Origin: Bifidobacterium sp.
GTDB lineage: Bacteria > Actinomycetota > Actinomycetes > Actinomycetales > Bifidobacteriaceae
NCBI RefSeq assembly: GCF_022640935.1
Contig: NZ_JALCCV010000004.1
Location: 1-64,000, forward strand
DNA length: 64,000 nt
Direction of reading: 5' to 3'
The position numbers were made by a program, and so were the translations under genes. How positions within the stretch are numbered: the stretch's first letter is position 1; each line of letters opens with the position of its first letter. Below are positions 16,821 through 26,180 of the stretch, one piece after another. A model generated the notes under the pieces. It was not told the origin of the DNA. It saw only the letters and a list, made by a program, of their open reading frames with translations, and made no database searches.

Positions 16821-17996
16821 ATGACGCAACAATTTGATGACAGCATACCCGAGCTCACGATGGCTTCCGGACCGACCACCATCTATCCGCAGGTGCTCGC
16901 CGCGATGTCAAAACCGATCATGCACCACCATGATCCGCATTTCACAGTTCTAATGCACGGGGTGACCACCAAGCTCGCGCAGGTGTTCAAGACCTCCGGC
17001 ACAGTGCTGCCCATCGCCGGCGAGTCGATCATCGGATTGGAGATGGCCGCGTACAATCTCGTGCAGCCGGGCGAGGTATGCATCAACATCGTAACCGGCG
17101 TATACGGGGCCGGCTACAGCCGGGTGCTGAAGGCCTACGGCGCGCACGTGATCGAGGTCAGGGCGGCGTACAACAGTTCGGTGACGATGGATATGGTGCT
17201 CGAGGCGATGGACAGCAACCCACAAGCCAGGATCATCGCCATGGTCCACTCCGAGACCCCGTCCGCCAGCGAGAATCCGATCAAGGAGATCTGCATGGAG
17301 GCGCGCAGGCGTGGAATGCTCAGCATCGTGGACTCTGTCTCAGGCATTGGCGGCAGCAATGTCGAAACGGATGCTTGGGGCATCGACATCTGCGTGACCG
17401 GCAGCCAGAAATGCCTTTCCTGCTCGGCCGGCATGTCGTTGGTTTCCGTGAGCAACCGAGCTTGGAGCACGATTATGGCCTGCCCTCGATACGACGGGTC
17501 ATATCTGTCGTTCAAACCGTGGCGGCGCAAGTGGCTTGAGCACAGCGTACTGCCCTATACCGCGCCCATCAGCCTGGTGTACGGTTTGGATGCCGCATTG
17601 GATATCATCCTCGATGCGGGTGTCGATGAGACGATAGCGCGGCATGCCGCTGCGGCGAAAGGCATGCGCGCGGCAGTCCTCGCTTCCGGGCTGGAGCTTT
17701 GGGTCGACAGCGAAGCCCATGCCGCCCATAGCGTCACCGCCATAACAATCCCACAAGGCATAACAGACAGGGAACTTCGCGCCACGCTGCGTGAGAGTTA
17801 CGGCCTGTGTGTGTCAGGAGGCTTGGGCCCCATGGACGGCAAGCTCATCCGTATCGGTCATATGGGCGCGACTGCCACCCGCCAACGCACGATCACCGCC
17901 TTCGGTGCCTTGGCTTGCGCACTGGCCGATCTTGGCCACCCAATCGATGCCAGCGCCGGGCTGGATGCGCTGCGCAAGGTGTGGAGCAGCCGTTGA
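16821..17996 (+). CDS. class V PLP aminotransferase, pyridoxamine-pyruvate aminotransferase-like
   Basis: A 391-residue fold-type I PLP enzyme of the serine-glyoxylate/pyridoxamine-pyruvate aminotransferase group. The PLP lysine is in VTGSQKCLSCSAGM at residue 197, and Asp171 (IVDSVSG) would pair with the pyridine nitrogen. Glu68 (IAGESI), Tyr95 (GVYGAG) and Thr146 (SETPS) fall on positions I recall as active-site residues of the Mesorhizobium vitamin-B6-degrading enzyme, and Arg344 lies close to its Arg345. Residue 35 is His where I recall Tyr. That enzyme interconverts pyridoxamine plus pyruvate with pyridoxal plus alanine. Serine- or alanine-glyoxylate transaminase is the alternative. ATG follows GGAGCAAGAA. 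Confidence 0.8.
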   Translation: MTQQFDDSIPELTMASGPTTIYPQVLAAMSKPIMHHHDPHFTVLMHGVTTKLAQVFKTSGTVLPIAGESIIGLEMAAYNLVQPGEVCINIVTGVYGAGYSRVLKAYGAHVIEVRAAYNSSVTMDMVLEAMDSNPQARIIAMVHSETPSASENPIKEICMEARRRGMLSIVDSVSGIGGSNVETDAWGIDICVTGSQKCLSCSAGMSLVSVSNRAWSTIMACPRYDGSYLSFKPWRRKWLEHSVLPYTAPISLVYGLDAALDIILDAGVDETIARHAAAAKGMRAAVLASGLELWVDSEAHAAHSVTAITIPQGITDRELRATLRESYGLCVSGGLGPMDGKLIRIGHMGATATRQRTITAFGALACALADLGHPIDASAGLDALRKVWSSR

Positions 17997-18262
17997 CCGT
18001 ACATTTCTCCGATCTCGACCTCTTGCTTGAGAGACAGGCCAGCCGGAACCTGGCTCAGCTGTTACATTGGGCCCGGTTTACCGCCAGGCGGTAGAGTGGT
18101 CAAGAACGCACCCCGCGCTCAACATCGATTCGTGCAGCATCGATTCATCGATTGAGCCGCTCTTCGTTTCGCTCATCGTTGATTGCTTGCCCATCCGCAC
18201 CCACGGATCCGCATGGTCAGGCAACATCAAAGGTGGACTGACCGGGAAAGGAACCCAGAATA

Positions 18263-19765
18263 GTGAATGATTTTGTGTCAAGACGTTTGTTGCTAGCCCG
18301 CATGGCACCACAGCACAGGTCTTCTTCTCCTGCACAGCATGGCTCTTCGACACAGTCGACATCATTCATACAACCCATGGCGTCGCCGGTGAATGCATCT
18401 CATGCACCGCACGATCCGCCTGCTATGACTGGGCTTCCGCTCCCTAGTTCACACGACTTCGGCAGTGCGGCACAAAGCATGGCGGCGCGCCCCATCGCAC
18501 GGGATCCGTCGGACATACTGTTCTATATCGCGCTGGCCCTGCTTCCTGTGGATGGCACCCTGCTGGGCTACCCGCTGCCATATTGGACTCCGCTCGCCCC
18601 ATGGTTCTTTCTGGCCTACGCGCTGTCGAACTGGCGGTATCTGCGATTGACTCTGCGCATCTACCTGCCGTTCTTCCTGTTCCCCGTGTTGCTAGCGGCG
18701 ATGTCGGTTTATGGCTGGCAGACGATAGCCGTACACGGCAATGCGATCGCGCTGTCATTTATCTCTCTGCTGCTCGGCCTCGCCTGCCTGGCATCGCTTG
18801 ACATCGCGTTCGCACGCAAGCATCTGCAAATCCGGGCGGCGCTCACGGTCGTCATATGCGCCTACTGGTTCGCCTTCGCTGTGGGAGTCGCTCAATTCAT
18901 CGCGCTCAAACTGCAATCGGATACGAGCCTGCACTATTTTGCGGCCATGATGTATCGCCGATACATCCGGGTCAGGCCGCAGTTCCTCTTCGCCGAACCG
19001 TCATATATAGGCATGCATCTCTTCGGCATTTTGCTACCGCTCTTCTGGCTGACGCGCGACAGACGCTTCGCCGTGCTGATTCCGGTTTTCGCGGCTGCCG
19101 CGATCGCTATGGGCTCCGGCACTCGCATCATCATCGACTCGGCCGTAGCACTATTTTTATGGATGCTCAGCGCGGTGAACTTCCGTAATCGCAAAGCCAC
19201 TTGGGGCTTCCTCGCCGGGTCCTGTGCCATTGCAGCCGGCGGACTGTCCGCTGTCATTCTCGAACCGCGTCTCAACGCCTTGGCGACGCACGGTCTGCTG
19301 GCCGGCGACGGTTCGATGTCGGCCAGGATCTTCCATATGCTTGCGCCGATGTGGTCGTGGAAACACGATATTCGCCATTTCGTTTTTGGCTGGGGCTCGG
19401 GCAATATCTCCAACGCCGTGCGTGACGGCTACACAGGCGCGCGTCGCTGGTTCGATTCGCACGGCGGAGTGCCGAACCAAGAGATCGACGGCCTGGCGAA
19501 TCCCCCGTCCGACACATTCACGATGAGTGCCTATTCCAGCTTCATCACCGAATTCGGCATCCTCATGTTCGCGCTGCTGGTCGTCATGATCCTCATTCAC
19601 ATAAGCCGGCACCGTGCATGGAACCGTATGACGGTGTGCTGGCTCACGCTGACCGCCTACCTGTACATCCAGTTCGAGTCATATGCCTTCTACGCCATCT
19701 GGCTGCTTATTTTTACGGCGGCGTTCAGCACCTATCGAAAAGAAAAGGGGCCGTCAGAAAAATAG
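18263..19765 (+). CDS. O-antigen ligase/Wzy-like polysaccharide polymerase
   Basis: A 500-residue multi-spanning membrane protein, with about ten to twelve segments after a 75-residue Ser/His/Pro-rich cytoplasmic N-terminus. The segment RPQFLFAEPSYIGMHLFG and the large extracytoplasmic loop (about 360-430, with GWGSGNI and FGWGSG-type residues) are typical of Wzy polymerases and ligases in exopolysaccharide clusters. It probably joins lipid-linked repeat units outside the membrane. The start is GTG at 18263 after GGGAAAGGAACC. It converges on the Wzz/BY-kinase gene set, but no glycosyltransferase or flippase is next to it. Confidence 0.8.
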   Translation: MNDFVSRRLLLARMAPQHRSSSPAQHGSSTQSTSFIQPMASPVNASHAPHDPPAMTGLPLPSSHDFGSAAQSMAARPIARDPSDILFYIALALLPVDGTLLGYPLPYWTPLAPWFFLAYALSNWRYLRLTLRIYLPFFLFPVLLAAMSVYGWQTIAVHGNAIALSFISLLLGLACLASLDIAFARKHLQIRAALTVVICAYWFAFAVGVAQFIALKLQSDTSLHYFAAMMYRRYIRVRPQFLFAEPSYIGMHLFGILLPLFWLTRDRRFAVLIPVFAAAAIAMGSGTRIIIDSAVALFLWMLSAVNFRNRKATWGFLAGSCAIAAGGLSAVILEPRLNALATHGLLAGDGSMSARIFHMLAPMWSWKHDIRHFVFGWGSGNISNAVRDGYTGARRWFDSHGGVPNQEIDGLANPPSDTFTMSAYSSFITEFGILMFALLVVMILIHISRHRAWNRMTVCWLTLTAYLYIQFESYAFYAIWLLIFTAAFSTYRKEKGPSEK

Positions 19766-19811
19766 GAGTAATGTCTAGGTAAAATATGAACACTAAATTC
19801 AGCACTGGCAC

Positions 19812-21236
19812 TCAGGGCTCAGTATTAGGAGGTTCAGTTGAAGGCGTTTCAGTAGGTTTAGGAGGATCAGTAGGTTTAGGAGGATCAGTAGGATCAGGCG
19901 TATCAGTGGACCCAGTTGTTTCAGTAGGTTCAGGCTGGGACGTTTTAGTGGGAGCAGGCTTAACCGGCTTCGGACGTTGAACCTGCGCCTGAGCCTGCGC
20001 CTGCTGGCGTGCGGCGATCTGATTCTGCACCACGAGGTCGTTCATCGAAGCCTTGACGGCATCGCTCGCATTCTGCAAACCGGTCAGCGCATCCTGCACG
20101 GCGGCGGTTTCAGGCTTGTCCTGCGACAGCAGCCCGTTCGCTGTTTTCAGGGAGCTTTGGAGCGTGACACGCGTCGAATCATCCGCCACATTGTAGCGGC
20201 TGTTCTCAAACAAGGCTTGTGCATCAGCGGTCGCCGACTTCAGATGCGCGAAGATCGCAGCGGCATCAGCAGCGTCTTTAACCGATTTGCTTGCCGTTAC
20301 GGCCTTTGCGGCCGAGGTGACGTTATCCGTACTCGTGTTAAGCATCGCCGTGAGCCGCTTCGCATCTGTGGCACTTGCCCGCAGTTCAGTTGCCGACATC
20401 GCGGCCGGGCAGCCTGCCGCGACGCCTATGCGATTCGCCGCAGACACGGCGTCGCGCAGCTTGGTGACCGTTGCCATATCTGCGACCTGAGCCGATGGGA
20501 TGTTTTGCATCATTTTCGTGTTGCGCAATACGGTGTTCATTGCGGCATTGGCCTTCGCATACGCGCCTGTGGCCGCGGTACAGGCGCTCATGGCCTGTCG
20601 ATAATCGGCGGTGTCCCGGTGTTGCCTCCATATGAGGCGACCGCCGATGGTCATGGCAATGATGATAGCCAGCACAATCGTGGAGACGACTATCTGCCTG
20701 ACGCGCGAGCGGGGTGCCAGATCGGGATCATCACTATGCCTGCCAGGTTTGGCAGCCAATGCTTCGGACGATCCGCTGATGATGGAGTCGAAGTCGAAAT
20801 CTTCCAACGCGAATTGTTCTGTTGCAGCTTGGGCGGTGCGATTCGAACCCGTGGGGAATAACGGCAGGCCTCCTGACGGCAACGGCTTGGAGGATGCCGT
20901 CTGGCGCTTGGCCTGGATTTTCTCACGCCTTGCGATTGTTTCGGTCGAGGGGATGTCGATCACGGGTATGTCCCAGAACGTGTCGACGATATCATTGCCT
21001 GCCAGCGGAGGGCTTGGTATCGAATCGATCAGCTGGTGCGCATCTGCGGAAACCGAAGCATCTGCAGCGGCCGGGGCTTCGAGAATAGCGGTCGGCGCAG
21101 CGGAAGAGCCGCCAGCAGGAGCGGCGAAGACGAACGACGCGCCGTCCCCTGCCGTAGCTTTTGGCTCGACCGCCTGCCCGGAATCCACGGGAAAGTCGAA
21201 CTGCAGCCCCGCGCCCCGGTCGTCGCCGTGACTCAT
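19812..21236 (-). CDS. single-span membrane protein with Pro/Thr-rich tail, exopolysaccharide-linked, function unknown
   Basis: A 474-residue protein that I do not recognise. It has a cytoplasmic, acidic and Ala/Pro-rich N-terminal region (about 1-205). One membrane helix (about 210-232, IVVSTIVLAIIIAMTIGG) follows. The exported helical Ala-rich domain (about 235-430) has Cys in MSACTAATGAYAKANAAM and in AAGCPAAM. The Pro/Thr/Glu tail carries PPKPTD repeats. The start at 21236 is chosen because GAGAGGGG lies 11 bases upstream. It follows the Wzz/BY-kinase gene on the same strand, so a role in polymer export, wall attachment or regulation is likely. The tail uses CCT and ACT codons unlike the rest of the gene. 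Confidence 0.65.
   Translation of the reverse strand: MSHGDDRGAGLQFDFPVDSGQAVEPKATAGDGASFVFAAPAGGSSAAPTAILEAPAAADASVSADAHQLIDSIPSPPLAGNDIVDTFWDIPVIDIPSTETIARREKIQAKRQTASSKPLPSGGLPLFPTGSNRTAQAATEQFALEDFDFDSIISGSSEALAAKPGRHSDDPDLAPRSRVRQIVVSTIVLAIIIAMTIGGRLIWRQHRDTADYRQAMSACTAATGAYAKANAAMNTVLRNTKMMQNIPSAQVADMATVTKLRDAVSAANRIGVAAGCPAAMSATELRASATDAKRLTAMLNTSTDNVTSAAKAVTASKSVKDAADAAAIFAHLKSATADAQALFENSRYNVADDSTRVTLQSSLKTANGLLSQDKPETAAVQDALTGLQNASDAVKASMNDLVVQNQIAARQQAQAQAQVQRPKPVKPAPTKTSQPEPTETTGSTDTPDPTDPPKPTDPPKPTETPSTEPPNTEP
19852..19887. repeat. 18-base coding tandem repeat
   Basis: Two perfect copies of GTAGGTTTAGGAGGATCA, read from the minus strand as repeated Pro-Pro-Lys-Pro-Thr-Asp, lie in the tail of the preceding membrane protein. 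Degenerate copies flank both sides. Slippage here would change tail length. Confidence 0.85.
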
Positions 21237-21431
21237 ATAGCCTTCAGCCCCTCTCGCTCCCGAATGTTGCACTCATGCGCAGTGCACATTGTACGTGTCT
21301 GACATTGCTGCCGTCGAACCGGCATGTGCAGGTTATGCCGCTACGCACGACCATCCAAACCTCGCATGACGACTCGCGCGAATCCTGCCGATACCCCTGT
21401 ATCGTAGCGCGAACGGTGTAACGCCAGTGTC

Positions 21432-22850
21432 TCAGTGCCGCTTGTTCTTGTCCCTGGACTTCGTTTTGCCGTCCTTATGGGAATTATCGTCCTCGTAATA
21501 GTAGTAGTTCTTCGAATGGATCTTCTTCGGATCGGCCAAGTTGAAGACGTACCCAAGCACCGGGACCTCCGCGGTGCCAAGCGATTGCACAGTGGCCTCG
21601 AGCTCCTTCTTCTCAGCCACGCCCTTGCCGATCACCATCACGACGCCATCGGCCAAACGCCCGAAGACCGCGGCATCCGTAGACACTGACATCGGAGCCG
21701 TGTCAAGAATCACGTAATCATACTGCTGCAACGCCTGCACGACCATCTCGTGCATGACCTGCGAATTGAGCAAGATGCTTGCATTGCCAGGGCGCCGGCC
21801 CGCAGGGAGCACATGAAAGTTCGGCTTCCAGTACTTCTGAACGATTTCGCGCGGAGTCGCCTGTCCGGAAAGAATATGGGATAAGCCGACATGTCCCTCG
21901 ATTCCCAGCGACTTCGCCACCGAGGGATGACGCAGGTCGGCATCGATCAGCAGCACAGTCTTGCCGTCCTCGGCGATAGCGGCAGCCGTATTGACCGAAA
22001 TCGTGGTCTTGCCTTCGGAGGGTTCGGTGGATGTGATAACAAGCAAGTGCCCACGGTCGTGCACATCCGGGTTCAGAAACGCGATATTAGTGCGGATCCT
22101 GCGGAATTCCTCAGCCTCGCGACTGCTGGGATTGCCAACGACTGCCGGGCGGGTGTCGTCGAAGACGTCGGACCTCGGCACGGTGCCAAGCGATGCGGAA
22201 TGAGTGAGCTCCTTGACTTCATCGGTGTCATCCACTTTGGTGTTGATCATATCTTTGAGCAGCGCGGCACCAATCGCGGCAATGACGCCAAGAATAACCC
22301 CCGCAGCGAGGTACAGCACGGTCTTGGGCGAACTGGGAGACTCCGGCGGCACCGCCTTCTGCACGACCGACAGCTGAATCGGCGATTTGCTCGCACCATC
22401 GGTATATAGCGCCGAGGAGATTTGTTCGGACAGATTGTTCGCGACGCTGTTGGCGATGTCGGCTGACTGCGTCGCACCTCCTGCCTCCACCGACACATCC
22501 ACCATGAACGTATTGCTCGGGTTGGTGGCGGTGACCATGTCAGCCAGCTGAGAGACCTTCATATTCAGATTCAGGTCGCTGATCACCGGTTGCAGCACTG
22601 CCTGCGTCTTGATCAGCTGCGGGTAGGTTTTGATCTGCGTGGATAGATATGAAGCGCCCGAGCTCATCTCCGACGAATTCTGCGGTGAATCCGCCTGCCC
22701 GGTATAAGTGGCGAACAGCTCGGCCGTCGCCGTGTACTTTGTCGGTGACATGAATGTGAATGCAGCAACCGCAGCGAATACAACGCAAAACGTCACAATC
22801 ACTGTGGCGATACGCTTGCGGATGATCTGCACAAGGTCGACGATGGTCAA
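21432..22850 (-). CDS. polysaccharide co-polymerase/BY-kinase (Wzz domain fused to CpsD-type tyrosine kinase)
   Basis: A 472-residue protein controlling chain length and export of exopolysaccharide. The N-terminal Wzz part has membrane helices at about 14-35 and 170-195. The cytoplasmic kinase has Walker A STEPSEGKTTISVN (about 275), Walker A' LLIDADLRHPS and Walker B-type YVILDTAPM. A tyrosine cluster NYYYYEDDN near the C-terminus is the probable autophosphorylation site. The last residues are strongly basic (KTKSRDKNKRH). Fusion of Wzz and kinase is usual in actinobacteria. It lies upstream of the membrane protein and converges with the Wzy-like gene. Confidence 0.92.
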   Translation of the reverse strand: MTIVDLVQIIRKRIATVIVTFCVVFAAVAAFTFMSPTKYTATAELFATYTGQADSPQNSSEMSSGASYLSTQIKTYPQLIKTQAVLQPVISDLNLNMKVSQLADMVTATNPSNTFMVDVSVEAGGATQSADIANSVANNLSEQISSALYTDGASKSPIQLSVVQKAVPPESPSSPKTVLYLAAGVILGVIAAIGAALLKDMINTKVDDTDEVKELTHSASLGTVPRSDVFDDTRPAVVGNPSSREAEEFRRIRTNIAFLNPDVHDRGHLLVITSTEPSEGKTTISVNTAAAIAEDGKTVLLIDADLRHPSVAKSLGIEGHVGLSHILSGQATPREIVQKYWKPNFHVLPAGRRPGNASILLNSQVMHEMVVQALQQYDYVILDTAPMSVSTDAAVFGRLADGVVMVIGKGVAEKKELEATVQSLGTAEVPVLGYVFNLADPKKIHSKNYYYYEDDNSHKDGKTKSRDKNKRH

Positions 22851-23147
22851 CGCAGTCCCTTACTCTTTAAAACGTTTAATCGCCATTACGTTACCATTAA
22901 CAGTGGATCGGCGATGTCTTGGAATGGAATTTCATTGCGCACCTTCAGATCGTCGTCATTCGGACTATCCCAGAATGAACTGCGTCGTCGCTTCGCTGCA
23001 GTCCGTGCCGCAGCGCGCTGATCGCCCATAACAAATACAACGACCTTGTGCGGAACAAGCCAGTTCCCTTATGTGAGACAGGGCATGCGAGAGAATCGGC
23101 CGGTACCGGCCACGAGTAACCTCAACGCCCCCGAATTCCCGTAATTT

Positions 23148-24272
23148 TCAGAATACAGGCACGCGGCCCAGCGATGCCCGCTTGATGACCCGTGCCGGAA
23201 TGAGGCCCACCCCATGAGCGGATGCGGCGAACGCGGTCTCCTCGCCCTCGCCAAGCAGCCGCAGCACTTCACGCATCGCGGCGGTTCCCATCTGTTCAAA
23301 ATCGGGACGCACCGTCGTCAGCGGCGGGTACAGATCATTCATCGCCGGCATGTCGTCGAAACCAACCACGCTGATGTCTCGCGGGACGTTTAGCCGGTGC
23401 TCGTGCAAGGCGCGCACGACACCGACTGCCTGTGCATCGTTGGCGGTGACCACGACGGTCGGACGTCTCGAACCGCTCGAACCGAAGCGCTCGAGAATAT
23501 GGTTCATGCGCCCGTACGCTTCCGAAGACTCCCATGATTCGCATTGCACCGTCTGCGAGACGATGGACAGCGCCTGCGCCGCCCGGCTCCACGCCAGCGC
23601 ACGTGTAACTGCATCGCGCCAGTCCTGAGGGCCTGCAAAATACAACGCCGAACGGTGCCCATAACTCGCGACGAGCCGCGCAACCTCATGCATGGCGCTC
23701 CATTGGTCGATGCCCACAAGCGCGGTATGACGCCGATCGTCAGGTCGCTCCAACCGACCCGCCTCACGCATGCTCAGCTTCCCGTGGGTGGACGTAAGCA
23801 TCACACGAGGCTGGTCGAAGCTGGTTCGGCATGCTGCCCGGAACATGACGTCGGTGGGAGTCAAAAGCACGAATGCGTCGACGTTCTGCTCGTCGAAGGT
23901 CTCGCATAGCCGCTCGAATTCCTCTTGCGTGCACGTTGCATCGTGCACTAGCGAGACCGAAAGGAACAACCCGTGCGAACGCGCCACCGATTCTATGGCG
24001 CTGATCGCCGAGATCGGGCCGTAGAATCGCAATCCCCCAGCGATCAGACCTATGGTATGCGAACGCTGCGAGGCGAGAGACCGGGCCGAGTTGCTGGGCC
24101 GGTAGCCGAGCTTGGTTATAGCCTCGCGCACCTTGGTGCGCGTGGTTTCAGAGACGTCGGGAGAATCGTTGACCACCCTTGAGACGGTCTGATGACTTAC
24201 CCCCGCAAGTTTGGCCACTTCGAACATCGAAGGGCGTTTGGAACCGCTGCGATACCCGCGCATCCTTACCAT
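23148..24272 (-). CDS. LacI-family transcriptional regulator, target unknown
   Basis: A 374-residue repressor. The helix-turn-helix SMFEVAKLAGVSHQTVSRVV is at about residues 15-34, followed by the hinge RPSNSARSLASQRSHTIGL and a ligand-binding domain with VVGFDDMPAMNDLYPPLTTV. Unlike the first LacI gene it has no sugar transport or hydrolase gene next to it. Its neighbours are rnhB and the BY-kinase gene, so its regulon must lie elsewhere unless it acts on itself. The start at 24272 follows a GACAGGGAG stretch. Confidence 0.9.
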   Translation of the reverse strand: MVRMRGYRSGSKRPSMFEVAKLAGVSHQTVSRVVNDSPDVSETTRTKVREAITKLGYRPSNSARSLASQRSHTIGLIAGGLRFYGPISAISAIESVARSHGLFLSVSLVHDATCTQEEFERLCETFDEQNVDAFVLLTPTDVMFRAACRTSFDQPRVMLTSTHGKLSMREAGRLERPDDRRHTALVGIDQWSAMHEVARLVASYGHRSALYFAGPQDWRDAVTRALAWSRAAQALSIVSQTVQCESWESSEAYGRMNHILERFGSSGSRRPTVVVTANDAQAVGVVRALHEHRLNVPRDISVVGFDDMPAMNDLYPPLTTVRPDFEQMGTAAMREVLRLLGEGEETAFAASAHGVGLIPARVIKRASLGRVPVF

Positions 24273-24499
24273 CTCCCTGTCCCGTTGCCGTATCGTGAAC
24301 AGCGGCCTTCAGACTTCGCGCAGCACGCCGCTATACCAGAGCCTACCGCGTGCGCAAACATCGCAGTGAACGCTCACAGCGAGACTGTGTGCCGCTGACT
24401 TGGCTTCTCAATCGACGTTCAGCGGACGACTATCTCCTTGAATGGTGTCCAGGACATAAACCCGCAGATATCCGCGAAGCATCCCGTCCAAGCCGGCCT

Positions 24500-25372
24500 T
24501 CACGCCAGATGCCACGTGCGCCGATGCAGGTCGGTCACGCCGTACTGCGCAATGGCCGCCCGATGAGCCGCAGACCCGTATCCCTTGTTGCTCACCCAAT
24601 GGTAAGGCTGGTACAGGGGGTTGCCTTGGGCGATGCTGACCATCAGCCGGTCACGCGTCACCTTGGCCAGCACGGATGCGGCGGCTACGGTGGCGCACTG
24701 CTGATCGGCTTTGATCCTGGTGACCACGTGGGCCGGCACGGGCAAAGCCGGGGCGTCGAAAGTGTTGAGCGCCTTGGAAATATAGTCGTTCGGGCCATCG
24801 AGTATGGCGCCGACTCTCGGCTGCCCGAATCCGGCAGCGACAGTCGATTGCGCTGCTGCCTGCGCTGCCGATTGTGCAGCGGGTGTGTTCGGCATGCACG
24901 AATCATGATGCAACTCGAGCTGGCGCTCGACGTGATTCAGCGCGCGCAACGCCGCCACGCCCAGCGCATGGGAGATGCCCCACTCGTCGATTTCCTCATT
25001 GCTCGCCTGACCGACCGCGTCGGCCGCACACCACGCCCGCAGCGGTTCGAACAGCGTTTCGCGCATATGCGCGGTCAGCAGTTTCGAGTCGGCCAAATGC
25101 TGAGGGATTTCACGATCGGGCGCATCCTTGGCCCAGATCGCGGCGGCACCTACCATAACCGGTCCGGCCAGCGCACCGCGGCCTACCTCGTCGAAGCCGA
25201 CGATAAGGTCGAAACCGTGAATGGCCAAGTCGCATTCGAGGTCAAGCGTCGGCCGCACGCGCACGGCTGCACCGCGCCTGAGAGCCACTGCAACCGGCTG
25301 TTCAACGGCAGTATCCGGATTCACGGCTGCATCGGGCATTGCGCTATCTTCCAATCCATCGGCACACGGCAT
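24500..25372 (-). CDS. rnhB: ribonuclease HII
   Basis: Cytosolic RNase HII, which removes ribonucleotides and RNA primers from DNA-RNA hybrids. The first catalytic motif is IVGFDEVGRGALAGPVMVGAA with Asp-Glu. The later acidic residue lies in GAILDGPNDYI, and HVVTRIKADQQCATVAAASVLAKVTRD contains the conserved Lys-Ala-Asp segment (split: RIKADQ, AAASVLAKVTRD). An insertion PNTPAAQSAAQAAAQSTV sits between. The start is uncertain: 25372 is the first ATG after the lepB stop, but it lacks a clear ribosome site, and starts at 25462 (inside lepB) or 25339 are possible. It lies 10 bases after lepB. Confidence 0.9.
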   Translation of the reverse strand: MPCADGLEDSAMPDAAVNPDTAVEQPVAVALRRGAAVRVRPTLDLECDLAIHGFDLIVGFDEVGRGALAGPVMVGAAAIWAKDAPDREIPQHLADSKLLTAHMRETLFEPLRAWCAADAVGQASNEEIDEWGISHALGVAALRALNHVERQLELHHDSCMPNTPAAQSAAQAAAQSTVAAGFGQPRVGAILDGPNDYISKALNTFDAPALPVPAHVVTRIKADQQCATVAAASVLAKVTRDRLMVSIAQGNPLYQPYHWVSNKGYGSAAHRAAIAQYGVTDLHRRTWHLA

Positions 25373-25382
25373 ACGCACAATA

Positions 25383-26180
25383 TCATTGTCGCTGGCCGCT
25401 CGGCGCGCTGCTGCGCGCGCTGCTCTGCATCGTGCCGGCGGGGACTTCGGCGAAGATGTCATGGTGTCCGCTCATCGTGCCGATGCGGTCAAAAGGCCAA
25501 TACGTCACCAATGCCACACCAGTGATATCGCTGATCGGCACCAAGCCGTTGGCGCCATCGTCACGGTGGAATCGAGAATCGGCGGACGAGGAGCGGTTAT
25601 CGCCCATGACGAACACATGATCCGCGCTCACATGCACGCGGAAGGCGAAGGCGCTGGGTTCCACCCCCGGACGGATATACGACGACTCATTGATCGCCAC
25701 GCCGTTGATCGTCACCGGCTTGCCCGCGCCCTCGCACGCCACCACGTCACCAGGCAGGCCGATAAGCCGCTTGATGAGATCGTCGCCGAGGAATTGGTTG
25801 TTCTCATCCTGCAGCCAATGCGCCGGGTCTTTAAACACGACGACATCGCCGCGGTGCAGCGCGAAGATCCTCGGCGTAAGCTTGGTGGTGATGACGCGGT
25901 CGCCCGGAATGATGGTGTCCATCATGGATTGCGTGGGAATCGTATAAAAGCCCAACAGGAAAATGCGGACCAGCATCACGATCAGCACGGGGATGCCGCA
26001 CCAGATCAGCGTATCCCGCCATCCCACGCCTCCCTCGCCCGATTCGGCGGGTGCGGAGTGCGCAGGGCTGTGCCGATAGGTCCGCGCAACAGGAACGGGA
26101 TCGACACCTTGATCGGCGACCTCGAGGATATGGGAATCTTGGAGATCACCGTCTTCGGGCATCGCATCGGAACGCTGCAT
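25383..26180 (-). CDS. lepB: signal peptidase I
   Basis: A 265-residue membrane-anchored serine protease that cuts signal peptides from exported proteins. After an acidic N-terminus of about 55 residues comes one membrane helix (TLIWCGIPVLIVMLVRIFLL). The catalytic Ser follows in IPTQSMMDT and the catalytic Lys in DDLIKRLIGLPGD. The family signature GDNRSSSADSR is near the C-terminal third. The start at 26180 (MQRSD) is preceded by GGAGGAATAT, and is preferred to longer frames from 26261. It probably forms a transcription unit with rnhB. Confidence 0.95.
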   Translation of the reverse strand: MQRSDAMPEDGDLQDSHILEVADQGVDPVPVARTYRHSPAHSAPAESGEGGVGWRDTLIWCGIPVLIVMLVRIFLLGFYTIPTQSMMDTIIPGDRVITTKLTPRIFALHRGDVVVFKDPAHWLQDENNQFLGDDLIKRLIGLPGDVVACEGAGKPVTINGVAINESSYIRPGVEPSAFAFRVHVSADHVFVMGDNRSSSADSRFHRDDGANGLVPISDITGVALVTYWPFDRIGTMSGHHDIFAEVPAGTMQSSARSSAPSGQRQ

